From positions 1,488,001 to 1,552,000 of the forward strand of contig CP060238.1 in the NCBI GenBank assembly GCA_023898765.1: a stretch of DNA of 64,000 nt, in the 5' to 3' direction. Under the pieces are notes generated by a model. It was not told where the DNA came from. It ran no database searches and saw nothing but the letters and a program-made list of their open reading frames with translations. Within the stretch, counting starts at the first letter, position 1; each line of letters opens with the position of its first letter. Source of the DNA: Rhodospirillales bacterium (GTDB lineage Bacteria > Pseudomonadota > Alphaproteobacteria > Micavibrionales > Micavibrionaceae). Positions 1-8,010 of the stretch are shown in pieces. The position numbers and the translations under genes are program-made.

Positions 1-863
1 CGGTAGGCGCTTTTTTCACCTTTCAGAAGCGCTTTTAGCGCCCTGGCGTTTTCCTGCGCATCGCCGCCTTTTAATGCTTCAGGCACGGCCACCGGCAATC
101 CGAAATCTTCGGGCCGGAGGGTTTTTTCAGTGATCTTCCCTCCCTCCAGAACGGCGATTTTGGTGGGGCCGGTCGTTGTAATTTCGTCCAGCCCGTCTGT
201 GCCGTGCACCACCCATGCCCGCTTTGTTCCCAGATTTTTCAGGGTTTCGGCGAGGGGGAGGAGCCATTTTTCGTCAAAAACGCCGATCAGCTGGTATTGC
301 GTGCCGGCCGGGTTGGCGAGGGGGCCAAGCAGATTGAAAATCGTGCGAAACCCCAGTTCCTTGCGCACCTTCGCGACATGCTTCATCGCCTCATGATGTT
401 GCGGGGCCATCAGGAAGCAAAAACCGATGTCCTCCAGCGCTCTTTCAAGCCTGTCCTTCTCCACATCCAGATGGACGCCGAGCGCTTCGAGCACGTCCGC
501 CGCGCCGGATTTGGAACTGGCGGCGCGGTTTCCATGCTTGGCGACCGGCACGCCGCACGCGGCGGAGACAATCGCCACCGCCGTGGAAATATTGTAGGTG
601 CCGGCGGAATCCCCGCCCGTGCCGCAGCAATCCAGCGCATCCTCCGGCGCCTTGATAGATAAAGCTTTTTGGCGCAGGACCTTGGCCGCGCCGGTGATTT
701 CGCCCGCCGTTTCCCCGCGCCGCGCCAGCGCGGTGAGGAAATCGGCCATTTGACCTTCCGATGCGCCGCCTGCCATCATCACATGCATGGCCGCTTCCAT
801 TTCTTCTTCTGTTAAAACAGCGCCGTCTTTGACTTTTTGAAGGAAAGACTCGAAGGATGTCAT
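1..863 (-). CDS. trpD: Anthranilate phosphoribosyltransferase, 3' end beyond the window
   Basis: Transfers the phosphoribosyl group of PRPP to anthranilate, the second committed step of tryptophan synthesis. Translating the minus strand from the ATG at 861-863 gives one open frame that runs off the left edge, so about 287 residues are visible. The family signature for PRPP binding (CGTGGDSAGTYNISTA) is present near residue 77, followed by KHGNRAASS and the helix containing FNLLGPLANPA. The start overlaps the stop of trpG by four bases (ATGA), typical of translational coupling. The C-terminal end, and any trpC downstream, lie outside the window. Confidence 0.95.
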   Translation of the reverse strand, partial: MTSFESFLQKVKDGAVLTEEEMEAAMHVMMAGGASEGQMADFLTALARRGETAGEITGAAKVLRQKALSIKAPEDALDCCGTGGDSAGTYNISTAVAIVSAACGVPVAKHGNRAASSKSGAADVLEALGVHLDVEKDRLERALEDIGFCFLMAPQHHEAMKHVAKVRKELGFRTIFNLLGPLANPAGTQYQLIGVFDEKWLLPLAETLKNLGTKRAWVVHGTDGLDEITTTGPTKIAVLEGGKITEKTLRPEDFGLPVAVPEALKGGDAQENARALKALLKGEKSAY

Positions 864-1438
864 CGCGCCGCAACTCCTTCCAGAAAATTTTTCAAAAGGG
901 TATGGCCGTGCTGCGTGGCGATGCTTTCGGGGTGGAACTGGACGCTGTGAAGGGGGGCGGTTTTATGCGCCAGCCCCATAATCAGCCCGTCCTGGGTCCA
1001 TGCGGTAATTTCAAGGCAATCCGGCAGGCTGCCTCGCTCCACGATCAGGGAATGGTAGCGCGTCGCCGGAAAAGGAGACGGCAGCCCTTTAAAAACGCTT
1101 TTTTGCTCGTGAAAAATATCCGAAACCTTGCCATGCATGGGGGAGGGAGCGCGCACGACCTTCCCGCCAAAGGCCTGCCCGATGGTCTGAAGCCCCAGGC
1201 AAACGCCAAACAGGGGAACCTGCCTTTCCGCCGCCTGCCGGGTGAGGTCCAGGCAAATCCCCGCATGGTCCGGGTCGCTCGGTCCGGGAGAGATTAAAAT
1301 GCCTTCCGGCTTTGCGCTAAACACCTCTTCTACGGAAATCCTGTCGTTTCGATAGACCTGCACCTGCGCCCCCAGATCGCCGAGATACTGGACGAGGTTG
1401 TAGGTAAAACTGTCATAATTGTCGATGAGTGTAATCAT
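860..1438 (-). CDS. trpG: Anthranilate synthase glutamine amidotransferase subunit
   Basis: Supplies ammonia from glutamine to TrpE for anthranilate synthesis. The 192-residue protein is a class I glutamine amidotransferase of usual length. It opens with the typical ITLIDNYDSFTYNLVQYL, has the nucleophile elbow GVCLGLQTIGQAFGG (cysteine near residue 79), and ends with the HPES catalytic histidine-glutamate pair. The pabA and trpG products are hard to separate by sequence; the adjacent trpD and nearby trpE argue for trpG, perhaps shared with folate synthesis. The four-base overlap with trpD suggests coupled translation. Only 31 bases separate its start from the divergent gene at 1470. Confidence 0.93.
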   Translation of the reverse strand: MITLIDNYDSFTYNLVQYLGDLGAQVQVYRNDRISVEEVFSAKPEGILISPGPSDPDHAGICLDLTRQAAERQVPLFGVCLGLQTIGQAFGGKVVRAPSPMHGKVSDIFHEQKSVFKGLPSPFPATRYHSLIVERGSLPDCLEITAWTQDGLIMGLAHKTAPLHSVQFHPESIATQHGHTLLKNFLEGVAAR

Positions 1439-1469
1439 AGCTGGACAGTTATAGGGGGCTTGTTAAGCT

Positions 1470-2519
1470 ATGACAATGCGCAAGTCGTTTTCCAAAGAAA
1501 CATGGGTCTTTATCCTGATTGCCGTGTTCTTCATGCTGCTGGCAGATCATTTCATCTTTGGCGGCAAACGCACTTACATTGAAACCCTCAAAACAGAGAC
1601 TCTTCCAACGCCGGAACCTGAACATGCGGAAAAGGCGGCGGAATCCGTTTCGCCCGCGCCCATCTTAATTCGGCCGGAGGAAGGCGAAGAGTACCTTGAG
1701 GAAATCATTCCTTCCGTTGAAATGCCGCCGCCTCCCGAAGCCGAACCTGAGCCTGAACCTGAGACGGTGACAGGGAAAGCGCCGCCGCCCCCTTTGGAAG
1801 GAAAGGCGCGCATTGCCGTCATTATCGACGATATCGGAATGGATATAAAGCGCAGCCGCGCGGCCCTCTCTTTGCCGGCGGCCGTGACGCTGGCGCTTCT
1901 TCCTTATGCGGAATCGGCGCCGAAACTGGCACGTCAGGCGCAGGAGAAAGGGCATGAGCTGATGATTCACGTGCCTATGGAGCCGATGAACCGGAAGCTG
2001 AGCCTGGGGGGGATGGGCCTGCGCGGCGATATGGACGAAGCGGCGTTTCAGGCCCGCTTTGACGAAATCCTCTCCAGTTTTAAAGGCTATAGCGGCATCA
2101 ACAATCACATGGGCAGCCGCCTGACGCAGGATCAGGAGATGATGGCGCGGGTGATGGCGCGCCTGAAAAAAGAAGGGCTCTTTTTTGTGGATTCAAGAAC
2201 CATTGCGACCTCTGTGGCAGGCGAGATGGCGGCGCGTGCCGGCCTTCCGCATGCCGCGCGGGACGTTTTTCTGGATCATGAAGACACGCCGGACTTTGTG
2301 GCAAAATCTTTGGAAAAACTGGAGGCGCTGGCTCATAAAAACGGCCATGCGATTGCCATCGGCCACCCCAAGGATGTCACCCTTGCGGCGCTGGAAGCGT
2401 GGGTTCAAACCCTTGGGCCCAAAGGCATAGAGCTTGTGCCGGTGAGCGCGCTCCTTACGAATCCTTCTGGTTTATCTGCCCGCGCGCCTGATCCACAGCC
2501 AGTTCCGCCGCCTGAATGA
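1470..2519 (+). CDS. Divergent polysaccharide deacetylase family protein (YibQ/DUF610 type)
   Basis: A 349-residue protein with an N-terminal membrane anchor (residues about 12-30), a proline- and glutamate-rich linker (about 45-112) and a C-terminal domain of the divergent polysaccharide deacetylase family. The domain is marked by IAVIIDDIGMD, a MIHVPMEP segment, the NNHMGSRLT motif and IAIGHPK. The family is related to NodB-type deacetylases and is assumed to act on cell-envelope glycans in the periplasm; the substrate is unknown. It lies on the plus strand between trpE and trpG, which are both on the minus strand, and its last 65 bases overlap the 3' end of trpE in antisense. The fold assignment is good; the enzyme activity is inference. 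Confidence 0.85.
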   Translation: MTMRKSFSKETWVFILIAVFFMLLADHFIFGGKRTYIETLKTETLPTPEPEHAEKAAESVSPAPILIRPEEGEEYLEEIIPSVEMPPPPEAEPEPEPETVTGKAPPPPLEGKARIAVIIDDIGMDIKRSRAALSLPAAVTLALLPYAESAPKLARQAQEKGHELMIHVPMEPMNRKLSLGGMGLRGDMDEAAFQARFDEILSSFKGYSGINNHMGSRLTQDQEMMARVMARLKKEGLFFVDSRTIATSVAGEMAARAGLPHAARDVFLDHEDTPDFVAKSLEKLEALAHKNGHAIAIGHPKDVTLAALEAWVQTLGPKGIELVPVSALLTNPSGLSARAPDPQPVPPPE

Positions 2520-3960
2520 TCGCGCGGGCCTTGTTGCAGCTTTCGGCGTATTCGGACGCCGGCTTGCTGTCCGCGACGATCCCGCCGCTGGCCTGGACAT
2601 AAACCTTTCCGTCCTTGACCAGCGCCGTACGCAGCGCGATGCAGGTATCGAGCTCTCCGTTGCCGTCCAGATAGCCGATGCAGCCGCCGTAATAGCTCCG
2701 GCGCAGGGGCTCCAGCTCGTCGATAATCTCCATGGCGCGGACTTTGGGCGCGCCGCTGACGGTGCCGGCCGGAAAGCCGGCGAACAGGGCATCCAGCGAA
2801 TCCCTGTCGGCGCGCAGGGTCCCTTCGACATTGGAGACGATGTGCATCACATGCGAATAACGTTCGATCACAAATTCTTCCGTGACCTTCATAGAACCCG
2901 TTTTGGCCACGCGCCCGACATCGTTGCGGCCCAGATCCAGAAGCATCAGGTGCTCGGCGCGTTCCTTGGGATCGGAGAGCAAATCTTCGGCCAGCGCTTT
3001 GTCTTCGGCGGCGTTTCGACCGCGTGGGCGCGTGCCGGCGATCGGGCGGATGGTTACGGTTTTGTCCCGCACCCTGACCAGGATTTCAGGGCTGGAGCCG
3101 ACCAGGTCGAAATCCTCAAAGCGGATATAAAAAAGAAAGGGGGAGGGGTTCAAACGGCGCAGGCTCCGGTAAAGCTCGAACCCCGGCAAATCGAAATCCA
3201 CCGAAAAACGCTGCCCCAGCACCACCTGAAAAATATCGCCGGCGCGGATATATTCCACGGCGCGTTCGACCATTTCGTGAAACTGCTTTTCCTCCATATT
3301 GGACCGGACCGGCAAAGGCGTTTCCAGTCTGGTACCGCAATGCAGCGCTTCCGCAGGGAGGGGGCCCGTCAGGGTCTTGAAGGCTTTGGCCAGACGCTCC
3401 GATGCGGCCGTGTAAACATCTTCGACCTTGTCCTTTGCGTTACCCGCATGGTCCCGCACAGGCGTCACGAGGCACATCATGTTTTTGACGTTGTCGAAAA
3501 TAACCATCAGGGTCGGGCGCATCATGATGCTGTCGGGCACATGCAGTTCGTCGGGATTACGATCGGGAATGTCCTCGATCAGGCGGACCATGTCATAGCC
3601 CATATAGCCGAACAGCCCCGACGGACCCATGGGGGGGATGTCTTCCGGCACGATGTCAATGCGGCTGTCCCTGACATGGCAGCGCAGGGTTTTGAGCGGG
3701 TCGGCGTCTTCATGTTCCTCCTTTTCGCTGGCGCAGCAGGTCCAGACAAGGTCCGGCGCCAGCCCGATGGCGGAATACCGGCCCAGCGTCGCGCCGCCTT
3801 CGACGGATTCAAGCAGGAAACTGTAGGGCTTGTCTTCGCACAGCTTCAAATAGGCCGAAACGGGGGTTTCCATGTCCGCCGGAATCCATTGCCACAAAAG
3901 CTGCGTTTTCCGGTCGTCGAACCGGGCCTTAAAGGTTTCGAAATCCGGCTGAATGCTCAT
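2455..3960 (-). CDS. trpE: Anthranilate synthase component I
   Basis: Converts chorismate to anthranilate using ammonia delivered by TrpG, and is the usual point of feedback inhibition by tryptophan. The 501-residue length is standard. The N-terminal region carries the LLES motif expected at the tryptophan regulatory site (SFLLESVEGG). The chorismate-binding domain shows IRAGDIFQVVLGQRF, PSPFLFYIRFEDFDLVGSSP, the TIRPIAGTRPRG segment, LGRNDVGRV and the terminal AGTVSGAPKVRAMEIIDELEP. The gene follows the ppiD-like gene by five bases and is probably cotranscribed with it. It is separated from trpG by an opposing gene whose end overlaps this one by 65 bases. Confidence 0.96.
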   Translation of the reverse strand: MSIQPDFETFKARFDDRKTQLLWQWIPADMETPVSAYLKLCEDKPYSFLLESVEGGATLGRYSAIGLAPDLVWTCCASEKEEHEDADPLKTLRCHVRDSRIDIVPEDIPPMGPSGLFGYMGYDMVRLIEDIPDRNPDELHVPDSIMMRPTLMVIFDNVKNMMCLVTPVRDHAGNAKDKVEDVYTAASERLAKAFKTLTGPLPAEALHCGTRLETPLPVRSNMEEKQFHEMVERAVEYIRAGDIFQVVLGQRFSVDFDLPGFELYRSLRRLNPSPFLFYIRFEDFDLVGSSPEILVRVRDKTVTIRPIAGTRPRGRNAAEDKALAEDLLSDPKERAEHLMLLDLGRNDVGRVAKTGSMKVTEEFVIERYSHVMHIVSNVEGTLRADRDSLDALFAGFPAGTVSGAPKVRAMEIIDELEPLRRSYYGGCIGYLDGNGELDTCIALRTALVKDGKVYVQASGGIVADSKPASEYAESCNKARAIIQAAELAVDQARGQINQKDS

Positions 3961-3965
3961 GGGCC

Positions 3966-5870
3966 TTAATTCGCGCCGTTCTCGCCGTAAAGCTGGCTGA
4001 TGATACGCTCGTTGATCCGAATCTCCGTATTGGCGCTCATGTGATAAACGTAGCGCTCCAGCGTTTCGATGGCGTTCGCGCGTTTTTCACTCGTTTTGAT
4101 CGCCGCCAGATCGCTTTCCTTTTCCGCGCCGGAATCGGGAAAAGAAATGTCCGTAATTTTGGCCAGCAAAATGCCGTCCCCGGTTTCCGCCAGGAAAGAC
4201 TCTCCTTTCTCCTGTGAAAAAACACGGCTGAGCACAACCGGCCCCAAAGCTTTCGGGGCGTCCGCGTCGCGTTTCAGGTTCCGGTAGCTGGAAAGCCGTC
4301 CGCCGAATTCCTTTTGCACCTCTTCCATGGACGCGCCGCCGTCGAGCTTTTCCAAAGCCTCTTTGGCGCGGACTTTCGCCACCAGATCCTTTTGCGCGGC
4401 GATCCATTTCTCCTTCAGTTCTGCTTTGACGGATTCAAAAGACTTGAAATCCAGCGGGGTGCTTTCATCGATGCGGAAGACGACGAACTGCCCGCCTTCC
4501 GTTTCCAGAACGGGCGTCGTTTCGCCCGAGTCATAGGAAAAGATCGTTTCGATGATCTCCCCTTTGCCTGCGCCGTAATTTTTAAAGACATCCTTTCCTT
4601 CCGGCGACAAGCCGTTCTGGGAGAAGGGGGGAAGCTTCTCGGTTGTCAGGCCGAATTCCTGCACGATAGGCTCCAGCGCCTCGCCGGACGCCAGACGGTC
4701 GTCGATCATATTCGCCGTTTCCAGCAGTTCATCCAGCAGGGCCGTTTGCAGCAGTTCCTCTTTGATATCCGCCTTGACCTGTTCAAAGGGCGTCACTTCC
4801 GGATCGAGAATTTTCGCAAGGACCATGACATGCCACCCCAAAGGGCTTTGGACAGGGCCGACAATGTCGCCGGCTTCGGCTTGAAACACAGCCGCCGCAA
4901 GGTCTTCCGGCAAGCCGTTTTCCTGAAAGTCCTGCGCGCCAAGATACGCGTCGGTCTTGCCGGTCACGGCCAAAGCGGCATCTTTAAGGGATTTTCCTTC
5001 TTTGGCTTTTGCCGCGATGTCTTCCGCCTCTTTCGGGGAGGCTACAATGGCCTGTTCCAGATTGCGGCGCGGCGGCTTTGTATAAAGTTCGATATTTTCG
5101 GCGTAAGCGTTCCTAAGGTCGTCTTCGCTGATATCGACCCGGCCCTGCAGCATTTCTTTTTTCAGGGTCGCCGCCGTGACGCGGCGCGTTTCGGGAATGG
5201 CATAGTCAGTTTTATTGGCCGCATAATATTTCTGGAGATTCTCCTCGGACGGTTTTTCAATGGCCTCAACACTGCTGGTCTTGAACATGAGCGTTTCAAT
5301 GCTGCGCGTCTGGTTTTTGGCCGCGTACAAATCCTGCGCCAGGATATCCGGCGTCAGGGACACGCCGGAGACAAGGGCGTTGCGCAAGGCGGCATTCCCG
5401 ATTTCCTGCCGGATGGATCCGATAAATTCGCTTTCGGAAATCCCCTGGTTGCGCAAAATCTGTTTCAGGGCGTCCTTCTTGCTTTGCCCCTCGCGGGCAA
5501 GGGGTTCCGCCAGTTTTTCCACCTGCTTCCTCACAAGCTCGTCACTGGCGCGCAAGCCCAGCCGGGCGGCTTCCCGCGTCAGAAGGCGCATCTGGATTTC
5601 GTTATTCAGGATGGAATGGATATACCCCATCCGGTAGGCTTCCTGCGGCCCGATCCCCTGACGTCCCAGGCTGCGGCGCACGGCCTTGTCGAATTCCACT
5701 GTGGAGATCGAAAGGCCGCCGCCTTTGGCAACGACGTTGGAAGAAACGCCGCCCCGGAAAAAGCCGCCCACATCCATGAGGACGAGGCCGCCCACGGCCA
5801 TCACCATAAAGCCCATCAGGATGACTTTCAGTATCCCGCCTTTTGCCCCCTCGCGCATCGCTCCCAACAT
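3966..5870 (-). CDS. ppiD: Membrane-anchored peptidylprolyl isomerase, PpiD/SurA-N family
   Basis: A 634-residue periplasmic folding factor anchored in the inner membrane. A single transmembrane helix lies at about residues 12-34, followed by a SurA-like N-terminal chaperone region (to about 200) and a parvulin-type rotamase domain around 245-355, where the run GPVQSPLGWHVMVL matches the end of the parvulin fold. The C-terminal half is the second, non-catalytic module of PpiD proteins. The start is supported by GAGAGG upstream of the ATG. Placement immediately before trpE is common in alphaproteobacteria. It probably helps outer-membrane and secreted proteins fold near the Sec translocon. Confidence 0.88.
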   Translation of the reverse strand: MLGAMREGAKGGILKVILMGFMVMAVGGLVLMDVGGFFRGGVSSNVVAKGGGLSISTVEFDKAVRRSLGRQGIGPQEAYRMGYIHSILNNEIQMRLLTREAARLGLRASDELVRKQVEKLAEPLAREGQSKKDALKQILRNQGISESEFIGSIRQEIGNAALRNALVSGVSLTPDILAQDLYAAKNQTRSIETLMFKTSSVEAIEKPSEENLQKYYAANKTDYAIPETRRVTAATLKKEMLQGRVDISEDDLRNAYAENIELYTKPPRRNLEQAIVASPKEAEDIAAKAKEGKSLKDAALAVTGKTDAYLGAQDFQENGLPEDLAAAVFQAEAGDIVGPVQSPLGWHVMVLAKILDPEVTPFEQVKADIKEELLQTALLDELLETANMIDDRLASGEALEPIVQEFGLTTEKLPPFSQNGLSPEGKDVFKNYGAGKGEIIETIFSYDSGETTPVLETEGGQFVVFRIDESTPLDFKSFESVKAELKEKWIAAQKDLVAKVRAKEALEKLDGGASMEEVQKEFGGRLSSYRNLKRDADAPKALGPVVLSRVFSQEKGESFLAETGDGILLAKITDISFPDSGAEKESDLAAIKTSEKRANAIETLERYVYHMSANTEIRINERIISQLYGENGAN

Positions 5871-5884
5871 GAAAAAATCCTCTC

Positions 5885-5913
5885 TTTTAATCTCCGGCCT
5901 CAGGCACTATAAG
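5885..5913 (+). promoter_or_regulatory. Possible tpiA promoter
   Basis: A TATAAG hexamer at 5908-5913 lies 24 bases before the tpiA start, with a weak TTTTAA at 5885-5890 at 17-base spacing. It sits in the 67-base gap between the divergent ppiD and tpiA genes. The -35 match is poor, so this is only a candidate. Confidence 0.3.
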
Positions 5914-5937
5914 GATTGGAACAAAACGGGGCAACAA

Positions 5938-6696
5938 ATGAAAAAATTGATTGCAGGAAACTGGAAGATGAACGGCACGGCCGAAAGCGCCATCGAGCTG
6001 GCGGAGGCTGTGTCTGCGGGGATTGAGGGCAATCCCGGTCTGCTCGATACATGCGATTTTCTCATTTGCCCGCCTTTTCTTCACATTCCCCTTGTGCAGG
6101 GGGCTTTGAGCGAGCCGGTGTTTGACGCGATTTTTCTGGGGGCGCAGGATTGCTCCTCTTATCAGAACGGGGCTTATACGGGCGATGTGTCTGCCGCGAT
6201 GATTGCGGATATGGGCTGCACCCATGTGATTTTGGGTCATTCGGAGCGCCGGCAGTATTTCGGGGAAAAAGATATGCTGGTTGCGGAAAAAGCGCTGCTG
6301 GCCCACCGCGAAGGTCTTACGACCATCGTCTGTGTCGGGGAAAACGAAGCGGAGCGCGAGGCGGGACGGGCGCAGGACGTCGTTGGAAAACAGCTCGGCC
6401 ATTCCCTGCCGGGGCACAGCACGCCCAAAAATCTGGTGGTCGCCTACGAGCCCGTCTGGGCGATCGGCACCGGCAAATCGGCCACCGTGGAGGACATCAG
6501 GGACATGCACGCTTTCATTCGCGCGCAGCTTTCGGAAAGGCTTGAAAGTTGCGAAAATATCCGTATTTTGTACGGCGGCTCGGTCAAGCCCGCCAATGCG
6601 GCGGAAATACTGGCCACGGAAAATGTGGATGGCGCGCTCATTGGCGGCGCCTCGTTAAAAGCGGAAGATTTTATCGGGATTGCGCAAGGGGGGTAA
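5938..6696 (+). CDS. tpiA: Triosephosphate isomerase
   Basis: Interconverts dihydroxyacetone phosphate and glyceraldehyde 3-phosphate in glycolysis. The 252-residue protein has the N-terminal KKLIAGNWKMNG with the substrate-binding Asn and Lys, the catalytic histidine in VILGHSERR, the catalytic glutamate in VVAYEPVWAIGTG, and the phosphate-gripping loops ILYGGSVKPANA and GALIGGASL. An in-frame extension upstream to 5686 is open but would overlap the divergent ppiD-like gene and is not TIM-like, so the ATG at 5938 is chosen. It is the first gene of the plus-strand run leading to secG and pyrG. Confidence 0.96.
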   Translation: MKKLIAGNWKMNGTAESAIELAEAVSAGIEGNPGLLDTCDFLICPPFLHIPLVQGALSEPVFDAIFLGAQDCSSYQNGAYTGDVSAAMIADMGCTHVILGHSERRQYFGEKDMLVAEKALLAHREGLTTIVCVGENEAEREAGRAQDVVGKQLGHSLPGHSTPKNLVVAYEPVWAIGTGKSATVEDIRDMHAFIRAQLSERLESCENIRILYGGSVKPANAAEILATENVDGALIGGASLKAEDFIGIAQGG

Positions 6697-6699
6697 AGC

Positions 6700-7224
6700 T
6701 TAAGTGGGCTTGCTTTCGGGAGCGGCAGATTTATCAATTGTGTAATAGGGGGCTGTTATACGTTCTGTAAGAAGGTAAGCAAAGTGCCCATTGTCACCAT
6801 ACTCAATATTGCAAAACACAACGGGACCACGTTGTTCAATTAAAGCATCGGGCTCGCCACATTTTTCCATAAGAGTGTTGATACTGTCGGCAAACCCTAC
6901 GTCATCATAACCATTATTATTAATAATATTAGCCAATATGATGGGCTCGCTCCCTTGACATAGTAATGAAAATCTTCGATTACCTTCCAAAAGACGAATC
7001 TCACCATCCGGATTAACGTAAACTGTAATCATTAAATGGGTGTTGTGGTTATCGTTAAAAGCTTTGGAACAGTTTTTAACTTTGGCACGGTCTGAATCGC
7101 TTTCATGACCTTTCTTGGGGCTTTGATAAGCGTTCAGAAATTTTTCTTTATTCAGGGGAACCACAGCGCCTTGCGGTTTATCCGGGTCAAACATAAACCC
7201 CCTAACACCATCATCAGGTTTCAT
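6700..7224 (-). CDS. Hypothetical protein, probably 5'-frameshifted
   Basis: I do not recognise this 174-residue protein. It contains the stretch VNPDGEIRLLEGNRRFSLL, which loosely recalls the ParB/sulfiredoxin-type nuclease fold motif, but that is weak evidence. The ATG at 7224 has no convincing ribosome binding site. The frame stays open upstream to a stop at 7342-7344 and encodes a charged, coding-like stretch (about ETKRDRVEADRDKRHARN) without any start codon. A good start (ATG at 7326-7328, preceded by AGGG) lies one frame away, just beyond a run of seven A residues at 7308-7314. One extra A would join them into a 209-residue protein starting MPSLLKKIFGIE. The base composition is AT-richer than its neighbours, suggesting acquisition. 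Confidence 0.6.
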   Translation of the reverse strand: MKPDDGVRGFMFDPDKPQGAVVPLNKEKFLNAYQSPKKGHESDSDRAKVKNCSKAFNDNHNTHLMITVYVNPDGEIRLLEGNRRFSLLCQGSEPIILANIINNNGYDDVGFADSINTLMEKCGEPDALIEQRGPVVFCNIEYGDNGHFAYLLTERITAPYYTIDKSAAPESKPT

Positions 7225-7409
7225 GCGTTTTCTTAAGGCATCATTTCTGGCGTGACGTTTGTCACGATCGGCTTCTACACGGTCGCGTTTCGTTTCAATT
7301 CCAAATATTTTTTTAGCAGAGAAGGCATAATACCCTACATATTACATAATTTTATTTTTTTGCCAAATTTTTGCTTTACGCGAAGCCCCGAAGAAACAAA
7401 AACACGCAA

Positions 7410-7427
7410 CCCCGTCAAAAGACGGGG
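7410..7427. other. GC-rich stem-loop in the gap before secG
   Basis: CCCCGTC and GACGGGG pair perfectly around an AAAA loop. There is no U-run on the plus strand, so it is not a standard terminator in that direction. It lies in an otherwise non-coding gap (7345-7584) with a half palindromic repeat (about 7465-7522) and a solo CTTCGTG repeat. Confidence 0.5.
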
Positions 7428-7542
7428 CCCATCGGATGTTTGTGTTTGCGAATGTAAGGGAATTCGTGTCTCTTCGCGCGGATGAGATTTCTCACCCGCT
7501 TTGCGGGTTCGAAATGACAGGGGAAGTGATTTTCAAAAAAAA

Positions 7543-7563
7543 CTTCGTGACTTCGTGTCTTCG
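7543..7563. repeat. Solo copy of the CTTCGTG repeat that flanks the GxxExxY cassette
   Basis: The run CTTCGTGACTTCGTGTCTTC contains both sequence elements found in the right-hand inverted repeats of the GxxExxY cassette at 18076-18114 (CTTCGTGAC and CTTCGTGT), here nearly adjacent. It lies just upstream of secG with no GxxExxY gene beside it. I read it as a remnant or target of the same family; this is inference. Confidence 0.45.
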
Positions 7564-7584
7564 GGGCGATAAAAAACTTTCACC

Positions 7585-7959
7585 ATGGAAACAGTCGTTC
7601 TTGTCATACATTTGATTCTGGCCCTCAGCATTATCCTGCTGATCCTGCTCCAGCGCTCCGAAGGCGGCGGGCTGGGGATCGGCGGCGGCTCCGGCGGGCT
7701 GGGCGGGTTTGCCACGGCGGGTCAGACGGCGAACGTCCTCACAAGGGCCACGGCCATTTGCGCGGCCTGCTTTTTTGCCACCAGTCTGCTGCTCGCGGTT
7801 TTGGCCGGGTCCCAGAAAAAACCTGCCGACATTCTTGAATCTCTGGATAACGTGCCGGCCGTTATTGACTCTTCGGCCGCGGCAGGCGATAAAGAAAACC
7901 CGGAAGCTAAAGGCGCCGGAAAAGAGTCCCAGCCACCTTCAGTGCCCATTTCAGAGTAA
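7585..7959 (+). CDS. secG: Preprotein translocase subunit SecG
   Basis: Small inner-membrane subunit that assists SecYE in protein export. The 124-residue protein has the usual two transmembrane helices (about residues 3-21 and 51-72) separated by the glycine-rich loop typical of SecG, here beginning with the QRSEGGGLG motif. The C-terminal tail after residue 75 is a low-complexity hydrophilic extension, common in alphaproteobacteria. No clear ribosome binding site precedes the ATG. The next gene is pyrG, 51 bases downstream, a neighbourhood seen in many alphaproteobacteria. Confidence 0.93.
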   Translation: METVVLVIHLILALSIILLILLQRSEGGGLGIGGGSGGLGGFATAGQTANVLTRATAICAACFFATSLLLAVLAGSQKKPADILESLDNVPAVIDSSAAAGDKENPEAKGAGKESQPPSVPISE

Positions 7960-8010
7960 CGTTCCCGCCCGGCACCTTCCGGCGGGAGCCGGTGATTTTA
8001 TAGGGTTTTA

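Noticed and set aside
4314..5912. Long open frame antisense to the ppiD-like gene (532 codons)
   Set aside because: Its translation is rich in Phe, Arg, His and Gln in the pattern of a reverse-complement shadow; the opposite strand encodes a clear PpiD.
5686..5937. N-terminal extension of tpiA
   Set aside because: Open by chance and overlapping the divergent ppiD-like gene; TIM homology begins at the ATG at 5938.
7410..7427. Rho-independent terminator
   Set aside because: The stem is good but there is no adjacent T-tract in the plus direction and no minus-strand gene ends there.
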